The notes under the pieces were generated by a model. The model was not told the origin of the DNA. It did no database searches and saw only the letters and a program-made list of their open reading frames with translations. 64,000 nt of DNA from Pseudoips prasinana (Eukaryota; Arthropoda; Insecta; Lepidoptera; Nolidae): assembly GCA_951640165.1 (NCBI GenBank), contig OX621260.1, forward strand, positions 21,594,001 to 21,658,000, read 5' to 3'. The stretch's first letter is position 1. The number at the start of each line of letters is the position of its first letter. Positions 40,097-50,030 of this stretch are shown here, in pieces. The position numbers were made by a program, and so were the translations under genes.

Positions 40097-40408
40097 CTAG
40101 CTGTGCCCCGCGGTTTTACCCGCGTTAAACTTTATAAATTATCACTGCTCCGCCCCCGTAGGTGATAGCGTTATAATATGGAGCCTATATGTTGACCAGA
40201 CCTCTTGGTAACATTCATGCAAAATTTAATTTAAATCCATGCAGTACTTCTTGAGTTTAGCCCGGACATACATACAGACAAACAGACACACAGACAAAAA
40301 TTTTAAAAACTATATTTTTGGCTTCGATGTAGATTGTAGATCACGCCCCAAGTATCCTTTTTAAAAAGTATTCAATGTACAGTTTTGAATTTCCTACGAT
40401 TTTATTAT
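40097..40408 (-). mobile_element. Helitron-F copy
   Basis: CTAGCTGTGCCCCGCGG at the left; the right end stops in CGATTTTATTATAT next to a mariner remnant. Confidence 0.8.
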
Positions 40409-40411
40409 ATC

Positions 40412-40735
40412 TACTACTCTGTCAAGCAAGTACCGGGAAAAGATCAATTATATACAAAATGTTTGTTATTCATCCAAATTTATTCTATCACCTTCAAAGT
40501 ATGCTCCTTCAGAAACGATACACTTACGCCAAAGAATAATCCATTCATCAAAACATTTTTTAAACGCTGCTTTCGGAATTGAGTTCAGTTCTCGCCGCGA
40601 ATTCTCCTTTATGTCTTCTACCGATTGAAAACGGGTACCACGAAGTGGTAATTTGAGTTTAAGAAAAAGAAAGAAGTCAGTTGGAGCCATATCTGGTGAA
40701 TATGGTGGTTGCTGGATGGTATTTGTTGAGTGTTT
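40412..40735 (-). pseudogene. mariner transposase C-terminal remnant
   Basis: The minus frame encodes MAPTDFFLF...GTRFQSVEDIKENSRREL...AFKKCFDEW...GAYFEGD, the C-terminal block of a mariner transposase. It is preceded by PPYSPD in another frame, so a frameshift lies near 40690. One terminal-repeat-like CTGTCAAGCAAGTACCGGGA lies near 40419. N-terminal two thirds are missing. Confidence 0.75.
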
Positions 40736-40795
40736 TTTGACTGAATGTATGTATAAATAACTGGAATATTCGGTATAAGTTACAGCCTAACAACT

Positions 40796-40920
40796 TGCTT
40801 CTCGGTTGCTTGCATACACTGTCTGTTAAGCCTGTGGACATGGGTGCGATCCCCATCTTGGACATATCTTTGTGCGATGAGCACGATTATTTGTTGTATG
40901 TCAGTGTGTAATTCATGTAT
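40796..40920 (+). mobile_element. SINE-O head fragment
   Basis: GGGTGCGATCCCCATC and TTTGTGCGATGAGCACGATT. Confidence 0.5.
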
Positions 40921-40922
40921 AA

Positions 40923-41366
40923 CTAGCTGTGCTCCGTGGTTTTCCCCGCGTTATTGTAAATTTATAGCCTATGTTATTCGGATATAATAGCAATGATACT
41001 ACAAAGTTTCATCAAAATCCGTTCGGTAGATTTTAGATAAGATAAGGTAAGAAAAGATTCTTTATTTGCGTTAAATGTGGTAGGTACATAGGTGGTAGGT
41101 TTTACTGTAGTTCTCACATTTAGCCGATTTCCGGCATGAAAATATTCATTTCATAATTTAATAATTCATAATAATATAATAAAAATATTTAAGAATTTTT
41201 ACATACGCTTATTTCTATAAATTAATGCCAAATAAATTTCTTATTATTATTATTAAACTTACATTGTAAAAACTCATTAATTGAATAAAAGTAAAGCGTT
41301 TTGCTTCAAAGAGTAACAAATATACACACACACTCACAAACTTTCGCCTTTATTATATTAGTGTGA
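40923..41366 (-). mobile_element. Helitron-G copy with insertion
   Basis: CTAG end at 40923 and GTGTGA end at 41366; the body is interrupted at about 41036-41306. Confidence 0.75.
41036..41306 (-). repeat. LINE 3' UTR fragment inserted in Helitron-G
   Basis: On the minus strand ends GCAAATAAAGAATCTTTTC then A/T-rich; contains AATAAA-like signals and (AAT)n. Confidence 0.5.
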
Positions 41367-41384
41367 TAGAATAGTTTAGACATA

Positions 41385-41480
41385 TATAAGTATGTGTGTT
41401 GTCTGTTTGCCAAACTAGGCAGAGCCCGTACTCTGCCCAGTTTGGGACCAGATGGCAGTGTGTTAGTTGTGCAAAGATTT
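41385..41480 (+). mobile_element. SINE-O tail fragment
   Basis: GCCCAGTTTGGGACCAGATG followed by GCAGTGTGTTAGTTG. Confidence 0.5.
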
Positions 41481-41489
41481 GTATTATTA

Positions 41490-41806
41490 TCTATACATAT
41501 AATAAAATCGTAGGAAAGTCAAAACTGTACATCGAATTTTTTTTTTAATGGATACTTGGGGTGTGATCTCCAATCGATATCGAAGCTAAAAATATAGTTT
41601 TTCGAATTTTTGTCTGTGTGTCTGTATGTATGTCCAGGTTAAATTCAAAAAGTAGATACTACATGGATTTACTTCAAATTTTGCATGAATATTACTAAGA
41701 GGTCGGGTCAACATATAGGCTACATATTATCACGCTATCACCTACGGGGGAGGAGCTGTGATAATTTATAAAATTTAACGCAGGTAAAACCGCGGGGCAC
41801 AGCTAG
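41490..41806 (+). mobile_element. Helitron-F copy
   Basis: TCTATACATATAATAAAATC to GGGGCACAGCTAG, flanked A and T. Confidence 0.88.
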
Positions 41807-42212
41807 TTTATTAATAAATTAATAGTGGCCGATGGTTTTATTTTTAAGCTGCATATTCAGTTAGTTGAAACATACCTTATACAGTTTAATAGGTATATTG
41901 GTATAAACGTAGACACATACCTAAGCTTGCCTTGATAAGTTAATTGAAAAATGATTCACATAATTTTTTAATCACACTTCATAATAAAGTACAAAAAAGT
42001 TCAAGTCATCGTCCTAATTACACTGTAATTATAATAAACTAATCATTACATCTAAATTACTCTAGTTACTCTACTTAATAGACAAAAAGTCAACATAATC
42101 AACAGTCACTTGCGTGATTATTAAACAACGCGCAAAAGAAATAGAGGAGGGGGTATGTAATGTATAAGAAGCAAAGAAAACATGTCTAGGTGGGGACTGT
42201 CGAGCAACCCCA
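41807..42212. other. No recognised feature
   Basis: AT-rich; no gene. Confidence 0.35.
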
Positions 42213-42645
42213 AAATTATAATAATATCTCTGGACATTATTTACACACGGCCATCTGGGGCTCTACCGGCTAAGTCGCCGAACATCGATTTCTCAAATGG
42301 CATTCAAATAAATTAAGATTAAAGGTTAAAAATTTAACGATTGATTAAGTAATTATTAACCTTTATTTATATGAACGCCATTTAAGAAATCGATGTTCGG
42401 CGACTTAGCCGGTAGAGCCCCTGATCCCAAACTAAGCAAAGCTTGTACTATGGAAGCCAGATAAATGATATACTACATATACTACATTTCTTTTGTAAAT
42501 ACATACTTATAAAGATAATTACACCGAGACTCATGTCAAACAGACTTGTTCATGCACACAAATATATGTCCTGGGTGGGAATCGAACCCACGACTTCCGG
42601 CGTGAAAAGCAAGCATTTTCCAACCACGCCAACAGGTCCGTCAAA
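42213..42645 (-). mobile_element. SINE-B copy hosting a MITE
   Basis: Head at 42565-42645 (minus: TTGGCGTGGTTGGAAAATGC, B-box GGTTCGATTCCC), tail at 42213; interrupted at 42258-42420. Confidence 0.85.
42258..42420. mobile_element. CWG-target MITE, copy 2
   Basis: Inverted repeats GGGCTCTACCGGCTAAGTCG / CGACTTAGCCGGTAGAGCCC, flanked by CTG (42255-42257 and 42421-42423). 163 bp. Confidence 0.9.
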
Positions 42646-42664
42646 TTGACTGTATTTGTGGAGC

Positions 42665-42916
42665 ATCGGTCCAATCTATTGCCCATCTAACATCGTGCCA
42701 CATGTTCATGGCAGGATCTTAGAAATGCCACAGGCAGGGCAATCCGTGTGGCCACATGTTGGGCCACAAAAACTTAATGAGTCTGCCATCGAAACGCTAA
42801 GAAGAAGATGTATAAGATTCTATAACAGATTTCCCAGTGATCTCCAAGAGATTTCTACGAATACGTTTAAAAAGAACTATGAAAGTCGAATTGCCTACCA
42901 GGGCTTACTACAATAA
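42665..42916 (+). pseudogene. 3' remnant of the 16.3-kb LINE family, plus extra C-terminal-like frame
   Basis: One frame reads TCSWQDLRNATGRAIRVATC then stop and CATCGAAACGCTAAGAAGAAG, aligning with the C-terminus and 3' end of the 990-residue LINE. A second frame through the same bases (42656-42916) continues as RFYNRFPSDLQ..., reminiscent of other LINE C-termini. Which is real is unclear. Confidence 0.45.
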
Positions 42917-43169
42917 TATTTAGTAATAATATCGAGGGACAATGTCACACAGATCATCCTAGCCCCAAACTAAGCAAAGCTTGTACTATGGGTACCAGGC
43001 GACGATATACATACTTATATAGATAGATAAATACTTATATACATAGAAAACATCCATGACTCAGAAACAAATATTCGTGCTCATCACACAAATATTTGCA
43101 CTTACCGGGATTCCAACCCAGGACCACCAGCTTCGTAGGCAGGAGCACTACCAACTAGGCTACGGTGAC
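42917..43169 (-). mobile_element. SINE-A copy, complete
   Basis: Tail GGGACAATGTCACACAGATC at left, head AGGCTACGGTGA at right. Confidence 0.88.
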
Positions 43170-43460
43170 AAAACTTCTGATTATTTAAGTGACAAAACGG
43201 CTTGCCAATGAGTCACTCTAAATTAACACATTTTATTAGTATGTAATTTTATGTTAAGACATAAATAAAAAAAGGATTGTAACTCAGTTTTCTGGCAGTG
43301 TTTTTCAGTAGCTGCCACGTCATGCAGGATAGGGTGAAACAGAAATTATTCCACTCAAATCTAATAAAATAAATTTGAATTTGGGATAAACTCAATGGCA
43401 TTGAACTGGTCAAATGTGTACAAAACACATTTTTCTTTTTATAACTAGGCTTTTTATAAC
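43170..43460 (-). repeat. Repeat T copy
   Basis: TTTCAGTAGCTGCCACGTCA is the reverse complement of a segment in the tandem unit at 55240-55490. Confidence 0.5.
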
Positions 43461-43463
43461 TTT

Positions 43464-44020
43464 TTAGGGTTCCGTACCCAAAGGGTAAAACGGGACCCTA
43501 TTACTTACTTACTTATCGTATGGGCAGTGGTTACCCTAGCGTCAGAGTTGTCCAAGCCGCCCAGTAGGCCTCTGACATGGCTTAACGAATGTTGTCTAAT
43601 GACTACAACCGGGACCGACAGGTTAACGTGCCCTCCGAAGCACGGAGACGCTCAGGAATTAAACCACTTTGGCGGTCACCCATCTATGAACTGACCGCGA
43701 GCCTAGTTGCTTAACCTCGCCGATCACTAACGGACCGGTGAGAGCAACTAGCTATGAGCGCCTCACCCTATTACTAAGACTTCGCTGTCTGTCTGTCTGT
43801 CTGTCCATCTGTTACCAGCTGTATCTCACAAACCGTGATAAATTTTCACAGATGATGTATTTCTGTTGCCGCTATAACAACAAATACTAAAAAATAAATA
43901 AAATAAATATTAAAGGGGGCTCCCATACAACAAACGTGAATTTTTTGTTAGTTTTTATAGATAATGGTACGGAACCCTTCGTGCGCGAGTCCGACTCGCA
44001 CTTGGCCGGTTTTATTATAA
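43464..44020 (+). repeat. Repeat E copy split by a 5S-SINE
   Basis: TAGGGTTCCGTACCCAAAGG start; CGACTCGCACTTGGCCGGTT end. Confidence 0.88.
43506..43764 (-). mobile_element. 5S-SINE, full length with 11-bp target duplication
   Basis: On the minus strand the head reads CACCGGTCCGTTAGTGATCG, then GAGGTTAAGCAAC and GATGGGTGACCGCC, aligning with the internal control region of 5S rRNA. Tail CGATAAGTAAGTAAG. ACCCTATTACT flanks it exactly (43495-43505, 43765-43775). Confidence 0.9.
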
Positions 44021-44165
44021 CTAGGCTACCATCTGATTTGCCGATCATCGTGGTCCAAATAGATAAAGATTAAAAGCGATCAAACCATTCGTTCATTCGG
44101 CTTCCACGAGCACATGTGACGTCATAAATGGTCCAGAATCGATTTTCAACGTTGAAACCGCAGGC
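44021..44165. repeat. Degenerate CWG-MITE fragment
   Basis: ATGTGACGTCATAAATGGTC and CGATTTTCAACGTTGAAA match, inverted, the interior of 28200-28434. Confidence 0.6.
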
Positions 44166-45150
44166 TAGCTAGGCTAGGATCCTCAGCGGCGAGGATCGCG
44201 TTGCCCCCTTAACACGTGATCGGTAATCCCGTGCAAGTGATCTGACCCCCATTTTGAATTCCATCTTTTTACTTCAGCGGCCGCCTGAGCTGTGGCCCGA
44301 ACCCCATATGGGTGCCCTCAGGTATAAGTCGCCTAAATTAAGCTACTGGTTGTGAGCCTTTTGCGCTAGCCAACTGCTCGTTGTTTTCAATTCTTTAATT
44401 TTAATATACTATTGCTAAATGTAACAATAATAGCTTAGTAACTTGCTATTTATTATTTATTTAAGGATTTAATAAAAACATATGTGACGAAACAGGAGCA
44501 CAAATATTTTGAATTAGTCCATCCTAATTCAAAATATTTTGTTGCTTTAATTACTGTTTTAAACTGTGTTTATGTATTGCATTGTGAGCTTGACAAGTAC
44601 AAGTAAATACCTAAGTGCTTAATAAATGTCATTATTTCAAAAACCGATTGAACGAAGACTAACTGGCTGCAGTTTCATATAAACTTATTATATATTTTAC
44701 AAGCATCTCATGAGGTTATAATAAAATGGTTCATGACAATAATTTAGTAGGTATACCGAGCAAAAACTTACATTAAGACTAAAGGTAATTTGAAATGCGT
44801 TAACGTAATTAGATATGATCTTGATGGATGGTGTGAGAAAATAATACATTACAGACGCGATAAAAAAGCGTTCGGATTGGTAAATAATTTTGAGGTTATT
44901 GATCCAACAAAATTGGCCTTTGTAATAACTTACCTACCATTGGTACCATTGATCTACACAGTTTATAATATCGGAGATTATTACAGTAATTTGAAGCGTT
45001 CGTTCTATGATTCAAACAATTTAAAAATAATTTATATTCAATCTGTTTTGATGTTTTTGTTCATCGAATAGGAAAAATAGTAATTTATTTTTTCTTCAAG
45101 GACTACATGAATCGATCTCTCAATAGCTGTAGATACAGGTCAACACTTAC
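44166..45150. other. No confirmed gene; one unassigned 93-codon frame
   Basis: Frame 44790-45071 (plus) encodes 93 residues with one hydrophobic segment (LAFVITYLPLVPLIYTVYNI). It could be the last exon of a membrane protein or noise; no family recognised. The rest is AT-rich. Confidence 0.3.
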
Positions 45151-45399
45151 ATTCATATGTACTTACGCATGTGTCCCAGAGGGGTAGGCAGAGCCAACGG
45201 ATTTCCATATGTCACGATCTTTGCACATCTCTTTCAGCTCGTTTACTGTCATTATATTCTTCAAACTTATTTTTATTCTAGTTTTTATTTGTTTAATTTT
45301 TGATTAATATTAATTATTTTTGTATTCTTTGATATTTTTTAGTTCACTATCATATTTTTTCAGTAAAAATCGCCATAAAATAACCTTATTCGAATACAT

Positions 45400-46700
45400 T
45401 CAGGCCGGTTTAGGGTACTTCTGATATGCCCTTTCTTGTAAAGATGTCCGATTTGGTCGGAAAATGTTCTACGACTCGTAAAAGATTGTCGCCTTCCGGT
45501 TTTACCATGCACACAGGCCATGTATACTTATTTTGTCAATCTTCTTTCATTCATCCTTCCTAAATGCCCAACCTGTCACAGCATACCTTTTTCAATCTTT
45601 GTGACTACATCGTCTTTCACACCACACTGCTCGCTTATTATTATCGCTATTTCGTATTCTGTCTCGCAAAGTCATACTTCTTAGAGCTCTCATTTCCACT
45701 GCATTTAATCTAATTCCGTTATTTGCTATATATCTATTCCCCGCATTTAATCTTCTACCAATATAATCATCATCATATCCGGAAAGACGTCCACTACTGG
45801 ACAAAGGCCTCTCCCAAAGATCTCCACAATTGCCGGTCTTGCGCTATCCGTATCCAGTGATTTCCAGCAACCCTCTCAAGATCATCGGCCCATCCTGTTG
45901 GTGGTCTGCCCACGCCGCGTCATCCGGTTCGTGGTAGCCACTCGAGAACCTTTCTGCTCCAGCGGCCGTCGACTCTACGAGCTATGTGCCCTGCCCACTG
46001 CCACTTCAGCTTGGCAATTCTTACGGCTATGTTGGTTACTTTGGTTCTACCAATATATATTTCATATTTTCCATCTCTCGTAAACAAAGTTCCCAAATAT
46101 ACAAACTCTTTGACCTGTTCGACTTCTCTCCTCCAATCACAATATCACATGCTGTCATATATTCATCCCTCTCAAATACCTTTTTTTAAAATTCAGTTTT
46201 ACGTCTCTGGCTTGTTCGGCCTTAAGAGCCTTCAGTAAAATATATTTTTATTTCATTTATTTCGTCATTGGTCAATGTCAAGTACAGTCCGTCACAGTCA
46301 AGTCATACATAGTCCTAGTCCTACCCCAGTAAATCTGTGAGAATCAATACAGAAAATCGCAATTCACTGCAATATGGCACTTTCCGCCACTTGTGTACGT
46401 TGTCCATGTTATGTATAAAAATGCACCATATAGTATTACACATAAAAAAATTACACCAGTTTTTGAAAATGAAACAATGCCCCGATGCGTCTTTTTCCGC
46501 GTTGGCTCCCTCCGCCCCAAAAACTCCCTCTCAAATACCATTGCTTTAGTCTTGCCAGCATTCCTTTTCATTCCTTTCCTTTCAAAAGCTTCATGCATAT
46601 TTGTTACCATCACCTGCAACTCGTCCGCCGACGATGCAAGTAGAACTTGATCATCAGCGTAAAGAAGACATTTGATGAGTAACTCATTCATCCTCAGACC
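45400..46700 (-). pseudogene. RTE-type LINE reverse transcriptase, broken, with nested retroposon
   Basis: On the minus strand from 46690: LLYADDQVLLASSADELQ (YADD catalytic motif) and KTKAMVFER. The code is interrupted at 46181-46524 by an insertion and resumes with DEYMTACDIVIGGEK and YIWEL at 46180-46085. The C-terminal block WAGHIAR...WGRK is degenerate at 45900-46020. Further downstream, a separate RTE-like frame (45592-45804) contains NAVEMRALRSMTLRDRIRN, normally located upstream of the block, so the segment order is rearranged or two copies abut. The fingers/palm N-terminus and endonuclease are missing. Confidence 0.7.
46181..46524 (-). mobile_element. Retroposon J, copy 1 (poly(A), 15-bp target duplication)
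   Basis: Inserted in the RTE RT gene. TCCCTCTCAAATACC occurs exactly at 46166-46180 and 46525-46539. A poly(A) tail (T-run on plus) lies at 46181. On the minus strand it starts near GTTTTTGG..GCCAACGCGG and has AATAAA before the tail. 344 bp. No tRNA- or 5S-like head was found. Confidence 0.85.
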
Positions 46701-46794
46701 ACATTCGCATTCTTAACGTACAATCTTAACTAATAGATTATGTGCGCTATTACTAATTTTATATATTTATTCCAAATGTGTTGAAGTTGAAAAA

Positions 46795-47108
46795 AATCGG
46801 CCAAGTGCGAGTCGGACTCGCGCACTTAGTGTTCCGTACCATTATCTATAAAATCAAATTAAGTTTCAAATTTAGTAAATAAACTCAAAAACTTCAAGTT
46901 TGTTGTATGGGAGCCCCCTTAAATATTTATTTTATTTTCTTCATTAGTGTTTGTTGTTATAGCGGCAACAGAAATACATCATCTGTGAAAATTTCAACTG
47001 TCTAACTATCACGGTTCATGAGATACAGCCTGGTGACAGACGGACAGACAGACAGCGAAGTCTTAGTAATAGGGTCCCGTTTTACCCTGTGGGTACGGAA
47101 CTGTAAGA
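46795..47108 (-). repeat. Repeat E copy
   Basis: GGCCAAGTGCGAGTCGGACT at left and TGGGTACGGAACTGTAAG at right. Confidence 0.85.
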
Positions 47109-47357
47109 ACATATCGAAGCTAAAGAGTTATTAAATCGTAAATCTAATACATCAGCCAGTTATGACGAAGCTTCGATGGTTCTAAAGATAAGGGCAGTTC
47201 ATCAATCGTGTCTGTATTTAATCAATAACTTATATTCATACTTCCATTAACTCGTACCACGAACTGTAGGTACCCAAGTCACAAGAGTGCTAAGTACATG
47301 TCAAAACAAATTGATTGTTCTAATCGGAGCTACATCGCAATTCGCGCTGAACTTAGG
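47109..47357. other. No recognised feature
   Basis: No gene or repeat recognised. Confidence 0.35.
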
Positions 47358-47485
47358 CTGATTTCAGAGTCACGCCGGCGAGCGGCGCGGTCCAAACGCG
47401 CGCGCTTACATTTACACTAGATAGTAAGTAGTTGCGTTTCATAGTCACGCAGTTCAAGCGCGCCGCGTGTGAGGCGCGCGCCGTC
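47358..47485. repeat. GC-rich block with repeated GTCACGC motif
   Basis: Two related stretches, CAGAGTCACGCCGGCGAGCG and CATAGTCACGCAGTTCAAGC, each followed by CG-rich sequence with GCGCGC runs; strongly unlike its AT-rich flanks. Confidence 0.5.
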
Positions 47486-47724
47486 AATAGAGAAATCCAA
47501 AGGCAATCTTATTAGAAAAATAGTCGATAAATTAGAAAAAGAAGGCCCGTGGTCACCCCTATACCATGAGTTCAAAGCAAATAGGTCTATAGATCTAGCT
47601 TATATTCAAAAATTAATAATACCTACACCAGTGGCATAGAGGAGACCACGGAATCCCTACTTAATTCGCTCATACCTGATGATAGTTCCTTGATCGATAA
47701 TGACTACCACAAGCAGATTAGGCA

Positions 47725-48479
47725 GTGGGCAAATCTTTCAATACTCTTAGAATCATTTACGGAGCTACTTATCTTGGGTGTATATGCTACGGCTCGCCTG
47801 TGTGGGCTGATAGGGCTACCATCGGAGCTGCTCGCCGTAAATTACTACAAAGCCAAAGGTTGGCGTTGATATTTTTGTGTAAAGCCTATAGAACAGTAAG
47901 CACAGAGGCCCTACCTGTACTAGACTAGCGGGTGTACTTCCGGTTGATCTTGAGGTTCAAAGACGAGCAGCGATGTATTATTCTACGCGAGAAAATTTAA
48001 ATAATGATTTCTTATCATTACGCGACCGTGCTAAAATATCCAGGCTATTTATGCCAATTGCTAACTTAAATGACGAACTGCTAAATGAATGGCAATGTAG
48101 ATGGAATACCTCAACCAAGGGTCGCCATCTGCACCAGTTCTTTCCGGACATACGCGAACGGTTAAATAAAACTTGGCTAATCATAGACCATTGTGTTGCA
48201 CAATTTCTTACCGGACACGGCAATTTTAAAAGTAAATTTTTTAGTTTCAAATTAGTATCTTCACCAATCTGTCTGTGCTCAACTTCCTGTAACGAATATG
48301 AACAAACCGCTCACCACATACTTTGGGAATGTGATCTCTGGCAAAATCAGCGTGATATTATGTTAAATAGCTTGCAACCAATATCTGGAGTAGTTTATTA
48401 TACGGATCTTGTAGCAACAAGGAACAACTTCCGTGCGTTTAAGCGCTTTTGCCATACCTACTATTGGAATCAAATATAA
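47725..48479 (+). pseudogene. R1-type RT C-terminal region with frameshift
   Basis: First frame (to 47928): YGSPVWADRATIGAARRKLLQSQRLALIFLCKAYRTVSTEALPV. A 5-bp tandem duplication of CTAGA/CTAG type at about 47926-47935 then causes a stop. Second frame (47973-48479): RWNTSTKGRHLHQFFPD, FLTGHGNF, then CLC...EYEQTAHHILWEC, the zinc-like C-terminal knuckle of R1-clade RTs. Upstream, 47640-47720 encodes EETTESLLNSLIPDD...YHKQIR, which in R1 lies N-terminal to the RT core; the catalytic core is absent. Copy 2 (58662-59269) lacks the 5-bp duplication. Confidence 0.85.
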
Positions 48480-48585
48480 CAGCTCACTTAGGACCCTTAA
48501 ATTAATCCTTGGTGCTCTTGCAGCTGGCTTCTCTAGTTGCAATTCTCTCGTTTAATGAGGCTATAGCCTCTTTATATAAATAATA

Positions 48586-48771
48586 ATAATAATAATATCT
48601 GGGGACAATGTCACACAGATCTTCCTAGCCCCAAATTAAGCAAAGCTTGTACTATGGGTACCAGGCGAAGATATACATTCTTATATAGATAGATAAATAC
48701 TTAAATACATAGAAAACATCCATGACTCAGAAACAAATATTCGTGCTCATCACACAAATATTTGCACTTAT
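48586..48771 (-). mobile_element. SINE-A, head-truncated, inside R1-type copy 1
   Basis: From GGGGACAATGTCACACAGAT to ATATTTGCACTTA. The same UTR site is empty in copy 2 (59363-59372). Confidence 0.85.
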
Positions 48772-49035
48772 CATTCTGTCTCCCGCTTTGCTCTGGAGGG
48801 AAGTGGAACTATTCATTTCTAACTCCTCCTTTTTTTCTTTCTGATCTCTTGGATCTCTTGATCCCGCAACGAATTTATCGTTGCGGGATCCAAGACAGTT
48901 AAAGCCATTCCCCGTGACATGCCTGAGCCTCACCGCTCAGTGTCATTTCATTGTGTGCCACTGTTGATCCTGGCTTACAGGAGTTGCAGTGGTGGGTAAG
49001 AGGGAGGGACTAGTCCCTAAAAAAAAAAAAAATAC

Positions 49036-49095
49036 CCACCCGCAAACACTTTTTGCGGGTGGCATGCGTAGGCATTCCCCCTGCCTTAACAAAAA
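49036..49095 (+). repeat. Repeat L 3' end
   Basis: GCGGGTGGCATGCGTAGGCA then CCCTGCCTTAAC and an A-run; abuts the poly(A) of the R1-type copy. A small hairpin (CCCGCAAACACTTTTTGCGGG) is at its start. Confidence 0.6.
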
Positions 49096-49098
49096 AAA

Positions 49099-49394
49099 GA
49101 CTCGAGAGGTGTCAAGGGACACCCGGATGGAACGAAGTTATTTCTCATTATTTATTATCTACAAAAAAACTGTATACACTCAACAAAAATTATCGTCGCG
49201 ACACCACACTGTTCAATGCGAAATAGAAATGAAAATATCTGGCTTGCTTTCTATAAGAGAGAGAGAGAGAGAGGCAGACAGACAAACATGCGCACGCCGC
49301 ACAGCTGCAAAAAGTGGCGTGACATCTTTTCGTAAGATTTTTCCGTCTAGCCCCCTTTCACAACGCGCGATTAGGAACTTCGTTCCAAAAAGAA
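49099..49394 (+). repeat. Repeat K, copy 1
   Basis: GTCAAGGGACACCCGGATGG ... (GA)n ... GTCTAGCCCCCTTTCACAAC. Terminal GGAACGAAGTT (49129) and AACTTCGTTCC (49376) are inverted repeats. A 142-codon frame across it is incidental. Confidence 0.65.
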
Positions 49395-49584
49395 AAAAGG
49401 AGGTACTAGCCGCTTAAGGTCCACCGCAAGGTCTAAGGCTAGACAAGATGTACCGGTCGCTGGAACCTGCTGACGCTGGCACCTTTTAATTCTTCTTGCG
49501 GTACAAAATTTCGTAGAACTATTTATAAGCTAATAGTAGAAACGGGAAAATAGTAGACGTTATTAAACGTTTATTGCATACTGT

Positions 49585-49640
49585 ATCATCATTAGCTTCA
49601 TTTCGTCCACTGCTGAACATAAGCTTCTCCGAAACGTTTC
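49585..49640 (-). repeat. RTE-type LINE 3' tip
   Basis: TTTCGTCCACTGCTGAACAT, degenerate tip. Confidence 0.4.
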
Positions 49641-49654
49641 TATAACGTGTAATT

Positions 49655-49800
49655 ATCTATATAAGTATGTATTTACAATAAATAGTACCTATATGTAGTA
49701 TTAGTAGTATATCAGTTATCTGGTTTCCATAGGACACGCTCTGCTTAGTTTGGGATCAGATGGCCGTGTCTAAATAATGTCCCAGGCTATTATTATTATA
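49655..49800 (+). mobile_element. SINE-B, headless
   Basis: ATATCAGTTATCTGGTTTCC and TTTGGGATCAGATGGCCGTG; followed by a Helitron-G 3' end (about 49800-49857). Confidence 0.7.
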
Positions 49801-49857
49801 TCCGAATAACATATAGGCTATAATTTATCAAAAACGCGTGTAAAACTGCACTGCTAG

Positions 49858-50023
49858 TAAACTTTAAATACAGCCAGTAGATTTCATGTCTTCAAAGTAG
49901 ACGTTGTAAAGGATACAGCAGATGATCTGTTTGCGCAAATAATCAAGTGGAGCGTAAAACGTTTTCCGGTGCAATTGTCTACATCGACTTGTATTCCCAC
50001 AAACAGTCTATTGTAAGTTGTCG
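49858..50023. other. Target-site flank, no recognised feature
   Basis: Unassigned sequence leading to the ACGTCAT duplication. Confidence 0.35.
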
Positions 50024-50030
50024 ACGTCAT

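Larger units (their letters stand above)
47495..49034 (+). mobile_element. R1-type LINE, copy 1, internally deleted
   Basis: Pre-RT linker (47500-47722), then a jump to the thumb/C-terminal region (47725-48479), then a 3' UTR of about 550 bp ending in a poly(A) run at 49019-49034. A SINE-A lies in the UTR at about 48586-48771. Confidence 0.8.

Noticed and set aside
43680..43764. A 5S rRNA gene
   Set aside because: Only the internal control region resembles 5S; a SINE body, tail and target duplication follow.
48989..49417. A 142-codon coding gene
   Set aside because: It spans the LINE poly(A), repeat L and repeat K; composition follows the repeats.
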